A stretch of 64,000 nt of DNA from Gonocerus acuteangulatus (lineage: Eukaryota; Arthropoda; Insecta; Hemiptera; Coreidae): contig OX328132.1 of NCBI GenBank assembly GCA_946811695.1, forward strand, positions 95,094,456 to 95,158,455, in the 5' to 3' direction. Position numbers and translations under genes: made by a program. Positions 22,615 to 35,198 of this stretch are shown here, one piece after another (the first letter of the stretch is position 1; each line of letters starts with the position of its first letter). The notes beneath the pieces are model-generated. The model searched no databases. It saw only the letters and a program-made list of their open reading frames with translations, and was not told the origin of the DNA.

Positions 22615-23037
22615 CTCAAATTTAAATGGAAAAGTTTTAATTTGACTTGGAAATGTTTTTTCTTCGTCTTCCTGTGGTGCGCTTGATTGTCTTTCCTCGG
22701 CCAATCTTCCTTTAACCGTGCTGAGTACGGGTTTCCAGGTTGGGTTTAGGATGACACCTTCATCCCGGTTGAGAGTCTTTAGTTGCTTAAATATCTCTAC
22801 CGCCTCTCTGACTAACCTTCTTTGTAGATTGTCTTCTTTAGCTAAGACTCTGACTTGGTAAAAAAGCATTTGTCCGGGACATTCTTCTCCGTGTCTTGCT
22901 ACAGCCGAAGTTTTTGTACGCCTGAGACAGTAATCAGCAGAGTGTTGTCCTATTCTCGTGGCTATTTTTTTACCTGTTTGTCCTACGTAGACTGTTCCAC
23001 AGTCACATGGAATGGATATGATAAAGGTTATTATGAA
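22615..23037 (-). pseudogene. Penelope-like element GIY-YIG endonuclease fragment
   Basis: The minus strand encodes ISIPCDCGTVYVGQTGKKIA, then TRIGQHSADYC and KTSAVARHG. It continues with VRVLAKEDNLQRRLVREAVE and LNPTWKPVLSTV. The CDCG...VYVGQTG block is the GIY-YIG core of Penelope-like elements, and the downstream Arg/Glu helix plus NP-x-W-x-P motif is the usual C-terminal extension. Reverse transcriptase is absent, so this is a 3'-proximal fragment stranded in a G1 intron. Confidence 0.85.
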
Positions 23038-23336
23038 ATAACAAACAAAAAAGTTAAAAACATGGACAACATATCATTAAAAACAAAATTATTAACTTGA
23101 AAAAGAGATAGTGGAACATATGTATATCCTATCTCTGCTGATAAATAGTAATTTTTCTTTCTGTTTCCATACCACCATGAAAGCTTTCAAAATAAGTGAA
23201 ATAACATTTATACCAATACTTTAAAACAAGTTTCAAATTTATTTTCTCTCCTAATGTGTTAACCTTAGTACAGTTTAGTTGTTTTAATGCATAAATAAGA
23301 AAATAAGGCAAAACAAATAAAACAGCGGAGGCTTAC

Positions 23337-23486
23337 TACAAGTGGTCGGGAGTTCAGGTAGTCTTCTAGTGGGGCATATCCAAGATGGGGCCGAGGACGA
23401 TGGTATATCCTGTCAAGTTCACCAATCAATATAGATGATCGAATGGATGGCTTTACTTTCCATGTGGTTATCCCTGTTCTAGGAGC
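23337..23486 (-). CDS. G1 internal exon
   Basis: 150 bp, exactly 50 codons, phase 0 at both ends. The acceptor is TTATTTCTAG and the donor GTA/GTAAGC. It encodes APRTGITTWKVKPSIRSSI, then LIGELDRIYHRPRPHLGYA and PLEDYLNSRPLV. Its phase 0 entry fits the exon at 53.9 kb. It opens the longest chain of G1 exons. Confidence 0.84.
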
Positions 23487-25733
23487 CTAGAAATAATCAA
23501 ACTAAAGTTAAATAAATTATTATTTGTGTTGATTTCTATTTCAGAATGAGTCTTAGTCAAAGTATTATCTTTCAATTTCAGAATAAGCACCAGGAAATGT
23601 TATTTTTTTTTTTAAGTAGACAGAAGCACAATGTTAACATTAATAAAAAAAAAAAAATATTTCTGTATTTTTTTTTGTATATGCCCAAATTGTTAGGTAA
23701 TGTAAAATATGTGCTTATGTACTTTCATATGATAATTTTTCCTGTAAAGTAACAATAAATTGTACAAAATACTGAGCTAATTTATCATTTTTAACTTATA
23801 CATAATAATTATAAACAAAAATAAATATTTCAATTAGACACACACATGTACACGCATGTATGAAGTAATCTCCACAAAATATGTACAAATGTGGAATAGT
23901 ATACATATCTTAATTAATAAAAATTTACTTCACTTTATTACATGATTATATGATAAGTTCAATAAATTCAGTTAAAAATAATTGTCATTGTTTTAATCAC
24001 TTTAATTTATTTAGGTAGCTTAACAATATCACTCATAAAATCTCGCTATCCCCCTCCCTCTATTATTGTAAGGTCTTGTGTAATTCTCTTTAAAAATTAA
24101 TAACCAAGGCTTTCTCATGCATATCGAATTGTTATGTAACAGTAGAATTTATTCTTATTTAGAATTATATTGCACAAAAAAAAAAAATAGGATGTAAGTA
24201 TTTTGCACAGCAATATATACAAAGGCAGTTAAATTCACAAAAATAGTTGTTCCCAGGATTAGTTAAAACAGAGGAATTGTTCATGAGTTTTTCTAAAGCA
24301 TGAAGTATTTTATCATTTTTTGACAAAGAAAATACTGTATATTAAATAATTAAACACAATGTATGCATTTCATTGAGGCTATAATACTTAATTAAATGAT
24401 TTTTTTTTCATAATTACATGATTATTAACATAATTGATCTAACACAACATTGTAACATAAAAGGACAATATTATCCCCTACCTCCTTAGTTATTTTTTTG
24501 TTCTATCCAGGAAAAGTTTTACTTTCAAAAGTTTAATATACTATATAATATTGTTTTGCTGTTTAAACCAAGTCATAGTATTGCTGTATATATATAACAT
24601 ATATTGAAACTTTTTTATTAAATGAAAGGGCGCTGTTACTCAATTTACTTTTACTTAGTAATATATATATATATATATATTACTACATTTGTTTGTGTCT
24701 GTGTCAATAACTTCTCTAGAAAACAAAGATGAATAATTACGCCAAAATTCATCTTGAGTTTTTTCTTCCTACTTTCTTAATAGAAAATTATGAACAATTT
24801 TAGCATAACTTTATGTCTATTATGGACAATTCCTCAGCCACATTACCACATCCATGTATGAAATCCCAAAAAATGTATGATCCATTAATGCAATCGTAGT
24901 AGAATAAAATGTCCACTTAGAAATTATGCAGTTTACACTTTATTGACATAGCCTCAATTAATAGCAATCAAAGCAAACATTGGTAAGGAAATTACGATGT
25001 TACAGTAAGTAAAAATTAATTGTTATTAATAAATGCCAAATAAATATTAATTTATTTATTAAAAAAGACCAATATCACTTCTACAAAAAAAAAAAAAAAT
25101 ATCCAAATATGTAATGTTTTCATTCTTGGCACTAAATCCAAGTATCTTCAGTAATTTCCAGTTTTCATACAATATTCGACGCAATGAGAAAAAATAACAA
25201 ATATTAGAGAGAAAAATCAATTTTACTATTGACTGTAAGATAGTATAGTAACAGTACCTCACTATTACTTTATTCTATTAGAGAATCTGAAAATACAAAT
25301 TTTTTTCTTTGTTCAATTGAGACTTACTGTTCTCAACAATAATACATTAGACACATAATGTCTTAAAATATATATTTTATGCCCTTTTAAAAATCAAAAA
25401 TGTTTTTTTCACTAGAACATACACAGTAATACTCCTGAATAAAAAACGTAAGCGTTTAAATCCAAACCATTACAAAGATAAGTTTATTCTTCTGGCCTTT
25501 TGAAAAGTACAAACAGTATCGAAAAAAAAAACAAAAAAACAACAACACATTAATTTGTGAAGCCATTAATTTCATCAAGGAAAGAAATATGTCTCTTAAA
25601 GTTTTTAGGAATCTTTTTATAATGTCTTGTATTTATCTAGTAAATGCTTGAGTGGTGTAACAAGTGATTCATGCAGCAAACGTAAGCAAACAACTATTTC
25701 ATGCAGATTTTTTGATTAAAATTTTAATCTTAC
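23487..25733. other. G1 intron
   Basis: AT-rich with oligo-A/T runs and a short TA tract at 24661-24680. No exon found, although one with entry phase 2 and exit phase 0 would be needed to join the 25.8-kb start exon to the 23.4-kb exon. Confidence 0.5.
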
Positions 25734-25810
25734 CTAATTTTTTCCAGTGGATGAAAGGCTTGAAGATGATCAAGAGCTATGGGTTGGAAAGGATTTTCAT
25801 TTTGGGACAT
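25734..25810 (-). CDS. candidate alternative first exon of G1
   Basis: From an ATG at 25808-25810 it encodes MSQNENPFQPIALDHLQAF, then HPLEKI. It leaves two bases before a strong donor (ATTAG/GTAAGA). The exit phase does not fit the next exon at 23486 (an immediate stop would result), but it fits the 21075-21187 exon. Either a shorter isoform skips two exons, an unseen exon lies between, or this is fortuitous. Confidence 0.5.
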
Positions 25811-26281
25811 GGGATAATTTATGTATTACAAGGATAAATGGAAGAAACTAAACGATTGGATTATTATTATTTAACAAGAAACTTCTGGTTGTATTAATAA
25901 ACTTTTTATTTTTAATTAAGTCAAACATTTGATAAATAGTTAAGCTAATTGAAAAATACATTGTAAACTCAAATAGCTACATTCATAGGTAATATAATTT
26001 ATCTCAAATGATTGAGATTTAGAAAAGCAAATAAATAGTATGTTCGGATGCAATAGATTTCATGTTAATGTATAGCTTTACCTTAAATATTATATATTAA
26101 CTAATAATTTTGTTAGTGAAAACAATGTTAATAATATTAAACAAACAATATTAATATTATATACTAGCGTTACACACAATAAATAATATTTTGACTGCTA
26201 TTAATTGATATATTAATTATTTGACAGAAATAAATATATGACTGTGGTCGACCAAGGTGACTAAAGTTTGTTATTTATTTT

Positions 26282-26287
26282 TTTATT
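26282..26287 (-). promoter_or_regulatory. polyadenylation signal AATAAA
   Basis: AATAAA lies 9 bp past the stop codon of the 26.3-26.6 kb exon, supporting a terminal exon there. Confidence 0.45.
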
Positions 26288-26295
26288 ATTTGTTT

Positions 26296-26598
26296 TTATA
26301 TTCTGTATGAGTAGTGGCGATAAGTTGTACCACCTGGGAGCCTTCCACTAGTGGTTGAGGAATAGGACGAGTGATAGGATCCAGGATAGTCTGAGGAACG
26401 GGAACTCCTTTCGGTGGAGTATGAGTAGCTGGAGGGGCTGCCATGGGAAGACCTAGAAACCGTCTCACTGCTCGAGCTATAGGTCCTACTCGGGGCTCCA
26501 GATCCCCTCTTGCTTTCAGAGCTGTACGAGTATGAGTACTGCTCCTCAGCTCTCCTCGTTCTATCAGGAGAGTCCAGTACAACGTAATGCCGGGGGCT
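26296..26598 (-). CDS. G1 alternative last exon, Ser/Tyr-rich
   Basis: The acceptor GTGTTCTAG precedes phase 0 codons. 100 residues and a TAA follow: SPRHYVVLDSPDRTRRAEE, then a run dominated by Ser and Tyr (QYSYSYSSESKRG, SSSSETVSRSSHGSP, SYHSSYSSTTSG), ending YRHYSYRI. An overlapping frame is also open, but this one has biased composition, a splice site in phase and a close AATAAA, so I prefer it. Phase 0 fits the exon at 53.9 kb. The Tyr/Ser/Arg composition resembles structural proteins; function unknown. Confidence 0.72.
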   Translation of the reverse strand, partial: SPRHYVVLDSPDRTRRAEEQYSYSYSSESKRGSGAPSRTYSSSSETVSRSSHGSPSSYSYSTERSSRSSDYPGSYHSSYSSTTSGRLPGGTTYRHYSYRI

Positions 26599-29484
26599 CT
26601 AGAACACAAACGATCTTAATCTAATCAGTGAAAATGGGGAAAATAGGTTTCATTTAAAATGAAATATTTAATTTTATAAGGGATCATAAAAGCCTCTAAA
26701 TTCATAATTGTTCACTGGATAATCTTGAAGGGCAAATTAATAACGGAAAATACTTCATTTAAAAAGGTAAAGGAACCTAAACCTCCAAAAATGGATACCA
26801 GTGATTTTGAGGCATATCTACTACGAAGTATGAACTTTATGAACCTTATGTCATTAACACATTTTCATAATATGTTCATAGTTTTTAAAGGTGACTTGAT
26901 ATGCTCATGTAAGTACTACACAATATCCCCATATCACAACACTTAATTTCCTATTCAAAATGTTATGGGCCTTCTTATAGACTGATGTTCACACCACTTT
27001 AAAGAAGAAGAACTCACCTGACAGATGGTTCAGTTATCATGACCTACTTATAAAGAGATATATACATAGATTAATATTTAGCTTTTTAGATGTTAAAAAT
27101 TAAAATGTAAAGAAATGTGATATCATAAATCTTAAAATGTATGCACAGTGTATCACTCTAAGAATTTCACTTCTATACATTTAGTTCCTGAACAATATTT
27201 AGTTCTTTTTATATCCCTACTAACCGATATGTTCAGTATTAACAATGATTCACTATCCTATCTAAAACTGTTTGAATATAATGTACGATTTCTGACGAAT
27301 ATAAGTGTAAGATCAATTAGCTATAAAGCTACTTCTCAATCCTTAATAATGTAAAGTAAATAAAAACTCTATATATTAACATATTAAACTATTACTTTTA
27401 GTTCTCTAAATTTAGATAATTTGAGAAACAAAGAATTAATGAAATTTCTGTTTTAAATTGAATTATTTAAAGTAAAGGGGTGATATGTAGGGGTAAATTT
27501 GAATATTTTATAAGTAAATTAAGTACATTATTCCTAAATTTGTTAGTTTTAGAAAATTAATACGAGTTTATTCTGAATTCGACAATAGTGAAGGGAAAAT
27601 ACAGAAGTAATTATCAGTTTTCATTTAATTTATTACTGATGAAAATTACTATGATACAATTTTAAAATATGGCGAGTAATTTATCAATTTTGCATATTGT
27701 GAAGTTTCATAGAATGATTTTATCTAGTTCTCCAATATAAATTAATTATTTATTAATTAAGGTGTATGCTGAAAAATTAAGTAGCATGCATCTACTGCTT
27801 TAATGTGAGAGAATAGATAAACCCCAAAACCAACACTTTTATATTACCAGCATCAATATGAGTGTACTGGGCTTCAAATTTAAATCTTGAGTTTTATTGC
27901 AATCAAGAGGGGATATAAGGGCTCATGATGATTATTTTTATCACATCTTAGTGATAGATATATTTTTGCACTGGTCATTAAAAACCTTAATATAACTTTG
28001 GAATAATAAGTGTTCAAATTGTTTGCTCTCCAGTCTTTTGTACAAATAATTCAGGCACACACAGAATGTTAACTATTTTCTGTTAGGATAAGTTACTAAT
28101 TTCTTCTTTGTTAAGTATTTTCAACGATACATGAAGATAATAAATAGCAAAAACTGATTGAATATCATAAATTAGTGTTTTTAAATGATTTTACATTTTA
28201 ATGCATTAAAGAAATGTCTGATCCTGTAAATTAGGCTTTCATAGAATAAATGTTGTCATAAAATCAACTTCCTTTTTACCTCATCTTAAGGATAAAAAGC
28301 GGTATTGATGCTCTTTTCAAAAGCTGTCCTTCATTGTTACTAATTATTATCGAATGAGTGATTACTAAACAGTTCTCTTCAACTATATCATTGGTTTAAT
28401 TCAATATTCAAAAACGTACCGTTTCTTCATAAAGTTTTGAAGTATTACTGAAACCATATTAGGAAATTTTGTTTCAGGTGCTAACGGAGAATCAAGAGGG
28501 AATTACATTATTATTTGAGATTAAATATTGTGTGGGAAGTTTAATTCAATTCATTTGCTTCAGTGGACAATTATTCACATTAAAAAAGCAACTAGTAACA
28601 AATAAGGAATGAAAAACATTGCTTCATACTTCTTCCTAATGAGGAACTTAGCAAAGGAATGCCTGAGCCAGTCTCTACAGTATACATACCATTTTTGTAC
28701 TTAAGCAATGTACAAAGATATTTTAGTCAAACTAAGAAGTTGACGGATATTGATAGACAAAAAAACAAAATGTATTAACAAACTATGTTGTTTTATGCCA
28801 TAAATTTTCAATATTATTTCAGTTCGTGTTAAGTATAGATGAGATAACATTAAAAAAAATTGGCGGGGGGCGGGGGGGGGCAATGGTTTAGAAGTATTAC
28901 CATAAAAACTAATATCAATTTTCTTATATTTATAATATTTTTAACAAACGATTATTTAGAGCTTCTGCCTTGTCAGAAATGGTATATTTTCTTTTTCTTA
29001 ATCATTATTTTGGTCCCATATTTTTACACATAACAAATTGGATAAAAAAGCAAAATATGATTATTTGAAATTTGAATTTGAAAGAATATCAGCATAGTAA
29101 AATCTAAATAGTATAAGCTTAGGTATTTTTGAAAATTGTAAATTACTCTATTCAGGGGTAGCATTAGCCATTTCTTATTCAAATTAAGGCCTTAAACAAT
29201 TATGAAATTATACTTTTCTCATGTAAAAGGAAAAAATTGTTGACAGTTAGTCAACTTTTATTTTAAAACACTCTTATTTTTATATTTTTGGCAATTTATT
29301 AAAAAGAGTTATGTTAGTAAAATTACTGCTATCCTAAATAAAATAATAGAAAAAAAAACAGAGTCAAGCTATTTCTATATTTACCAGAACAGTTAATCTA
29401 CATGAGCAGAAGCTGTTACTATGTGCATAAGCTAGTCAACTAACCGCAGAAGCTGGTCAAAATTACTATGTCTTTCTTTTGATA
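26599..29484. other. G1 intron
   Basis: AT-rich, with a G-run at 28864-28880. No coding or RNA signal was seen. Confidence 0.5.
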
Positions 29485-29657
29485 TTAATAAAATTTGTAA
29501 GAAGGAATGGAACTAAAAAGGATTCGTTTATGGGAAAAGCATGATTTTGGTGCTGCATTTCCGGAATAGTAGTTTCCCCTGGATCCGAAAACCGTGAATG
29601 GTGGTGGGACCTGGCTCGGTCTAGGGACTGTAGGCACTTTCTCCCAGGGAGCCTGTC
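29485..29657 (-). CDS. possible G1 alternative last exon, Pro-rich
   Basis: After the acceptor CTTTATGCAG the phase 0 frame encodes RRQAPWEKVPTVPRPSQVP, then PPFTVFGSRGNYYSGNAAP and KSCFSHKRILF. It ends at a stop at 29485-29487. The base composition is clearly richer in G and C than the flanks until about residue 40, as expected of a coding exon. An alternative is an internal exon ending at a weak GT (CAG/GTCCCA or ACG/GTTTTC), both also phase 0. Phase 0 entry fits the exon at 53.9 kb. Confidence 0.6.
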
Positions 29658-30011
29658 TTCTCTGCATAAAGGAAATAAAGTTCTGCATGAAGTCAAATTC
29701 ATATTGATATATAGAAATTTTTGTCAAAACATTTCATAAATTCAAAAACCCATTCAATTGATTTGTAAAACAGACAAGAAATTTGTTGATTATTAGGGAA
29801 ATCTTATATCTGAATGGTTATATGAGAAAACCAAACTTAAATATTCTGGATTGTGATCATTCTAGATTATGATGGTATGGGTCACACATGTGATGCACAT
29901 ATGAATCCACTGATTGATGATTAGTGATTATTTTTATTCAAGGCCGAAAATTATTTGTGAAACAAGTAATATTATATTAAAAGAAATAGCAACTCAAAAT
30001 CTCAAGAATGT

Positions 30012-30337
30012 TTCTTGGGTAGGCAAAAGGTAAATGTAGAAAATTCCAAATTAACATGATCATCAATTCATCAAAAAATAGCTCTATATGTCAGCCAACA
30101 GCGGGCATCATCAGGTGGCTCTTCAGGAGCCCAAAAACCATGTACAGCCTAATGGGAGGTAGGAAAAATTTCTATTTTTATGACATGGCTGGAGGTTCGC
30201 CTACCAGGTCCATTTGGCTGTACATTAGGCTCTTGAAGAGGCATCCGATGGTGCGAGAAATGTAGAGCCATTTTTTGGTGAATTGAGGATCATGTTAATT
30301 TGGAATTTTGTTCATTGACCTCCTGTCTACACAAGTA
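30012..30337. repeat. imperfect palindromic element, about 150-bp arms
   Basis: TTTCTTGGGTAGGCAAAAGG on the left mirrors the right end. The best matched part is AAAATTCCAAATTAACATGA, found at 30040 and as its complement ending at 30309. The inner arms carry CATGTACAGCCTAATGGGAG and its diverged complement. A related palindrome lies at 50813-50999. No coding potential; likely a foldback MITE. Confidence 0.65.
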
Positions 30338-30723
30338 AAATTATAAATAGCTATATAATCATGTTATTGATCAGATGTCCCTCACAAGTGATTATCACTT
30401 TATTATCACCTGATTTTTCAAGATAATCATGCCTTCAAAAATATGAAGGTAACAGAATACAATTGCTATCATCACAGGTTTCAATTTCAACGGCTATTGA
30501 AGTCAAAAATATTCAACAAGCACATTTTCTAACAATCTTCAAGCCTTGCACAGTGGATTGTTGAAGTTCCTATTTTTGGTTTGATTAGACCTTCACTCAA
30601 TTTAAACCTCTTGTCGCCTAGTACAATGTGTTCAAATAATATTTCTTTTTATTTATTTATTTTAAGGGCTTCACATCTATGATGATGAGCCCCAGGCCTT
30701 TGCATCTATGGTGATGAGACCCA

Positions 30724-30759
30724 TGAGGTGTCTTATATATCTATCTATCTATCTATCTA

Positions 30760-30811
<52 letters not shown>
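30724..30811. repeat. (TCTA)n(TA)n compound microsatellite
   Basis: About seven TCTA units followed by a TA tract. Confidence 0.95.
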
Positions 30812-30816
<5 letters not shown>

Positions 30817-33058
30817 TTATGGAACGTAATTCAAATGTTGAAATATTTTGGAATGTCCTTAAATTGGTTTTCTGTTCTATCGATGACTCTGAGTGGTATC
30901 AGAAGTAACATTGGGGGTGGAAGACAGGATGATGGCACAGTACTGTGCATACTGTTTTCGTATTTGAAATTGTGATTTTTCTGTCTTCTTTTTATCCTTT
31001 TTGTTTTATTTATTTTTTTAAAAATAAAATCCTTTTTTTGTATATTATTTAGCTTGTTCACAGCTGCTGAAATAATTTATTTAAAAAAAAAATAATCAAG
31101 TTCTTCATTCTGTTACTGTACTATTAAAAAAAAAATCCTTTGTACTAATATATTTTCTTTGATTTTTCTCTTTTATAAATATACATCAATCAGTGAATCA
31201 TACCGTTTTTGAATCTAGAATGACAGTAATCATCAAATGTCCTGTGCCTTTGCTCGATCAATTATGAGTTAGTTCTCTTTGCAAATTAGTTCCTCTTCTT
31301 TGGTGCTGCAGGAACTTCTTCATTCGTCCACCATGCTGTCAATAAATCTAAGGGGATCCCAGTAGAAAGATCTTATGTAGTTTCCATCGAACCCGATCTG
31401 TCTTTTTTTTCTTTTTTTTTAAACTTAACTTTATGAACTTTAATAATGAAATTAAAATTAAAAGCAAAATTATATCAGTAGTTAGTAACAGTTTTCAGAA
31501 TAGGTGTCAGTTCTAAGAATAGATGTTGATTCATGTGCCATGGAATGAGATGAAGAGATTTTTAAAAATATCTAAAATGGGTTATGTAATATTTGAAGAG
31601 AAAGCTACATTCCCACCACCACAATTTTATCTAAATCAGAATTATTATTGCCTCACATTATACAAGGAGATGAGGCATTCAGATTGAATGAGCATCTAAT
31701 CAAGCTAAAAAACAGAGATTTGAATTAGGCAAAGCAAGAACAAATTCAGAAAACACATTTGGCGTATATTTTAGTCTCATAGCAGTTAAGATAAAAACAG
31801 TATATTTGATAACAAATTATTGCTGTTTCATTCAAATTTTTTCCATGGATGAATATCATGAAAAAATGGCCAATCATTAGGTCATATGATGGTGGTCTGA
31901 GTCGAGAGGAAGAATTGGCGTCCTATTTAATAACTCAGCAAACTTCAGCTCTCTAATCTCGATTCAAGTACAATCAATAAAATATGGCATCCTGGTAATA
32001 GTACAAACTAGAAATGGTCGCTGTTTAGAATGGAGGCGAGATACATAGTTCAATTTCATGGATCAATTACTTTGAACTAAACACATTTAAAGAAATGGAA
32101 AGCCTATATTCTGTTTACACGCTTCTTTCAAAATGCATTTCTCAGAAGAAACCAAAATGCTGTCAAATAACGTTTTGCTGAATGGATTTGGAGCTCTGAG
32201 GTTATCCTCAAATACAAAACCTGACAACGTTATTGAGAAAAAAATTGAATTGATAAAAATGGTTATGATTGGTAAGAGTTTTCATAAGAAACCGTGTAAA
32301 GTGACCTTCTTAAGTCAAAGGAAGAAGCTTCAGTTGTAAAGGAGGATCATCCAAGGCATTGGATTTTTCACATATGTACCTACATCAAGAATTTTGATAG
32401 AAAACATCAAATCAATTCATTCCACATTGAGGGACGAAAGTCCAGGACGTTTTACTCGAGAGATTCTTTGTTAGAGTTTACTTAATTTAGTTGATTTTGA
32501 ACAACTGGTTTATTCAACAGGATGTATTTATTGTTTAGAGAACCAATTAAGTGTAACCTCACTCCTTGCGCGTGCTCACAAATATAATTTACTTTAAGAT
32601 ATAGACAGAAAAAAGGTAGTGAGTAGGCTATCTTAAAATAATCACTATATCTCAATAATGGATCAACAGGTACTTTTGTAGGCGGAAAGGTTTGGAGTGA
32701 GTAAGCCGCTAAGAGAATGAGTGGTGAAAGTGTGGGACAGCGGCGGCTATATTTGGTAGGGAATCATGCCGGTCCCGCCCAAGCTATTTTTGATCGACTC
32801 CTACAACCTCCACCCCCTCCTGAAATGTCTGCTCTGAATAGCATTTGAACGGTGTCTTACGTTAACCTACTTGACCGTGGTAGAAATAGATTATTATCTT
32901 TGAGCCCTCTCGAAGATTGGGTCAGGCGATAAAAGTATCTAACCCGTCCATGTTATGCAAATATTTGCCAGTTCTAGCACTAGGCACTTGTTAGCAAGAA
33001 TGAAATTTGCTGGAAATTACCAGTTGTAAAATTTCCCAAGGAATTCATAAATACATTG

Positions 33059-33236
33059 GAGTCCCGGTGACCGTAAGTGTTAAGGAGTGAGCACTAAACA
33101 CTCCGTGTCAAAGGTCGTGGGTTCGATTTCCACTGTGGGGGCCTTTTCTTTTGAAACAAGAAAAGGCATCAATCCTATCCTGGTAAGAAAAGGGTGGTAA
33201 TCTATAGATAACCCGTCCCAAAATTCGTAGTCAATA
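33059..33236 (+). mobile_element. tRNA-derived SINE, second family
   Basis: A tRNA Ser/Leu-like head is visible: GACCGTAAGTGTTAAGGAGT resembles an A box of the long-variable-arm type, and GTGGGTTCGATTTCCAC is a B box inside a pairable T arm. A body follows, ending CTATAGATAACCCGTCCCAA. A diverged relative of the body is at 48186-48265 on the other strand. Target duplications were not resolved. Confidence 0.6.
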
Positions 33237-33254
33237 ATAATGGACGTTAACATT

Positions 33255-33257
<3 letters not shown>

Positions 33258-33314
<57 letters not shown>

Positions 33315-33326
33315 TATATATATATG

Positions 33327-33414
<88 letters not shown>
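33258..33414. repeat. long (TA)n microsatellite
   Basis: About 155 bp of TA with a few AATA and GTATA interruptions, the longest in the window. Confidence 0.95.
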
Positions 33415-33420
<6 letters not shown>

Positions 33421-33589
33421 ATAATAAAGAGTTGCAGGAGGATCAGGAGATGAATATTGGAAAATTGGCTTTTGAAACAGGTAAGAACAAGGATCCTTGC
33501 TTTCGCGGAGAAGCTGGTGATTATTGCAGACTCTGCAGCATTATTGCAGATAAGCAAATTAGTAATTTGGGAGAAATTTTTAAATTTGC

Positions 33590-33853
33590 CCCCCCCCTTA
33601 ATTAACTGAGTTAGTTAATTTTTACAACACATTTGTCTATTAAGATTACCACGACGATTACTGAGTTTCGTTGAAATAGACCAAAAATTACGGCTGGGAT
33701 GGGAAAATAACTACTTTGGGTCAGGGGTAAATCCCCCCTCCCGATTTTGGTCGTTAACGAACTCGTTCAATCGTTTGCTAAGTGTACGCTATATACCAAG
33801 TTTCGTGGCGAAAAAACAAAAACTGGCGGATTTCGTCATAACAGACATATATA
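33590..33853 (+). mobile_element. family 2 fragment
   Basis: It matches the internal part of the complete copies at 49-52 kb: the TACCACGA...GAGTTTCGTTGAAATA block, the CGTTAACGAACTCGTTCAATC block, and AACAGACATATATA leading into the microsatellite. The downstream half is displaced by a SINE. Confidence 0.75.
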
Positions 33854-34053
33854 TGGGGTCTCCCGTCGTCTAGTGGCTTGCGCGCTAGATTCATAAGCGG
33901 GAGATGGTAGGTTCGATCCCCACCGGCGGCAGGAATTTTTTCATCTCAGGGCTCGCTGAGAAAATTCCTGTCTGCACCCTGGATGTCGGCGCTAATAGCC
34001 AAGAATTATGTCGATGCGCCGTAATAAAAGAAACAAAAAAAAAAACAAAAAAA
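33854..34053 (+). mobile_element. tRNA-derived SINE with 14-bp target duplication
   Basis: GGGGTCTCCCGTCGTCTAGT opens a tRNA-like head, and GGTTCGATCCCC is the B box. The body is rich in GGATGTCGGCGCTAAT, and the tail is A-rich. AACAGACATATATA flanks it on both sides (33840-33853 and 34054-34067), which identifies the family 2 sequence as target. Relatives are at 55412-55639, 61389-61607 and 58469-58576 (minus strand). Confidence 0.88.
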
Positions 34054-34067
34054 AACAGACATATATA

Positions 34068-34185
34068 CAGGGTGTATCGCAAGTTAATGACAATCCTTCA
34101 GGGGGCAAAACTACATAAAAAATGTAGTTCAACATCACCAATCACACATTCCTATCTCACTCCGTTCCAGGCATATGCCGTTCTT
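34068..34185. other. possible mariner/Tc-type terminus
   Basis: CAGGGTGTATCGCAAGTTAA begins directly after the SINE target duplication and resembles a Tc/mariner terminal repeat. No partner end was confirmed, although TACACCCTG occurs at 38050-38060. Confidence 0.3.
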
Positions 34186-35054
34186 TAGAAAAAAAGTCCG
34201 ACTCGCAGGAACTGTACCATCTTAGCGCGGTTCCGTTCTTATCCCTAGTCTCATATGGAAAGATTAAAATAGAAACAGTTATTATTTTGGTTCCACCTTT
34301 CTTGAAAGGTCTTGATTTATGATCTTCCCTGTATGGGTCGGCCAACCCCAGAAAGCCTCCCGCATAGAGGCAGTTATAGTCAAGGTCTTTCAATCTCTCT
34401 CTTGGAAAGCTATTTTTCTAACAATAAATTCTTTTTCTTATGTTACTTAACCTATTTTATTGTCAAATACATTATCCAACTATAAGCAATTAAAAAATAA
34501 CAAGGAATAAAAACAGACAAAAAGAACCGTTCGAATAAACGAAACAATTACTTTAAAGTTATAAGCACTTATTTCTCCGATTGACATCGCCTAATCAAAA
34601 CTTTCTTCGGAAACTTTATGTAGAGCATTTAGTAAGCTTTCGAGTGGTAACCTTCCGCTTACCAAGATTCTCAACCGTTTTCGAGATATTAAGGAAAGTA
34701 TACAAAGTTATCAAAACTTTTCATGTCTGTTAATAAAATATTTTATTCTAACCCTTCCTTAACTCCAAACGTAACTAAACTGTCAACATATTAGTTTTGA
34801 TAAAATTCGAACATGCAGAAAATGTTTCAACTGAATCCCATGATTCTAAGTACCCGAACCAAAAAAGGTATTCAACAAATATTTTTCCAATTTTCTCGAA
34901 AACGGTTAAAGCTATCGCCTTAAAAATGGTTTCATTCGTTTTCCTAGGCCAAGAAGCCTATAAAACGATTAATTTAACTAGTAGGCTTCCACGGTCCGAG
35001 TCATTACAAATATGTATTATAGTATTCTGGTATTGACCGTGTCACAAACTTCTT

Positions 35055-35094
35055 TGCCGACGTTTCGCTAGTCATACTGCCAGCTTCCTCAGGT
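35055..35094 (-). ncRNA. hammerhead-ribozyme-like motif in Penelope-like element
   Basis: On the minus strand: CTGAGGA, an imperfect stem (GCTGGCAG to CTAGC), then GAAACGTCGGC. The GAAAC and GTC parts are intact; CTGATGA carries one change (T to G). It sits in the 3' region of a GIY-YIG-bearing fragment, which is where Penelope-like elements carry such ribozymes. Confidence 0.55.
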
Positions 35095-35198
35095 CTTAGT
35101 CCGAGAATGAGGATGTTCTTCTAGTTGTCCTGTATAAATACTTGTCTTAGTATTCATCCGCGGGCGTAATCTGCTCTTTCATGTCCCTGATTGGTTGG

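Larger units (their letters stand above)
29658..33058. other. intron sequence, no exon seen
   Basis: It holds a large imperfect palindrome (30012-30337) and a TCTA/TA microsatellite (30724-30811). Otherwise AT-rich unique-looking sequence with no supported gene. Confidence 0.5.

Noticed and set aside
26286..26609. 107-codon frame overlapping the Ser/Tyr-rich exon
   Set aside because: A different frame of the same strand has biased composition, a phase-consistent splice acceptor and a nearby AATAAA, so that one was preferred.
32133..32339. 68-codon plus-strand frame
   Set aside because: No recognisable motif, no splice or start context, and composition like the surrounding intron.
33231..33557. 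Open frame rich in Ile-Tyr
   Set aside because: It is the translation of the long TA microsatellite. The same applies to frames over the other TA tracts (for example 4983-5381, 49878-50072, 60627-60875, 62576-62977, 63161-63394).
33856..33935. Functional tRNA gene
   Set aside because: The same head recurs in several SINE copies with poly-A tails, and a 14-bp target duplication encloses the unit.
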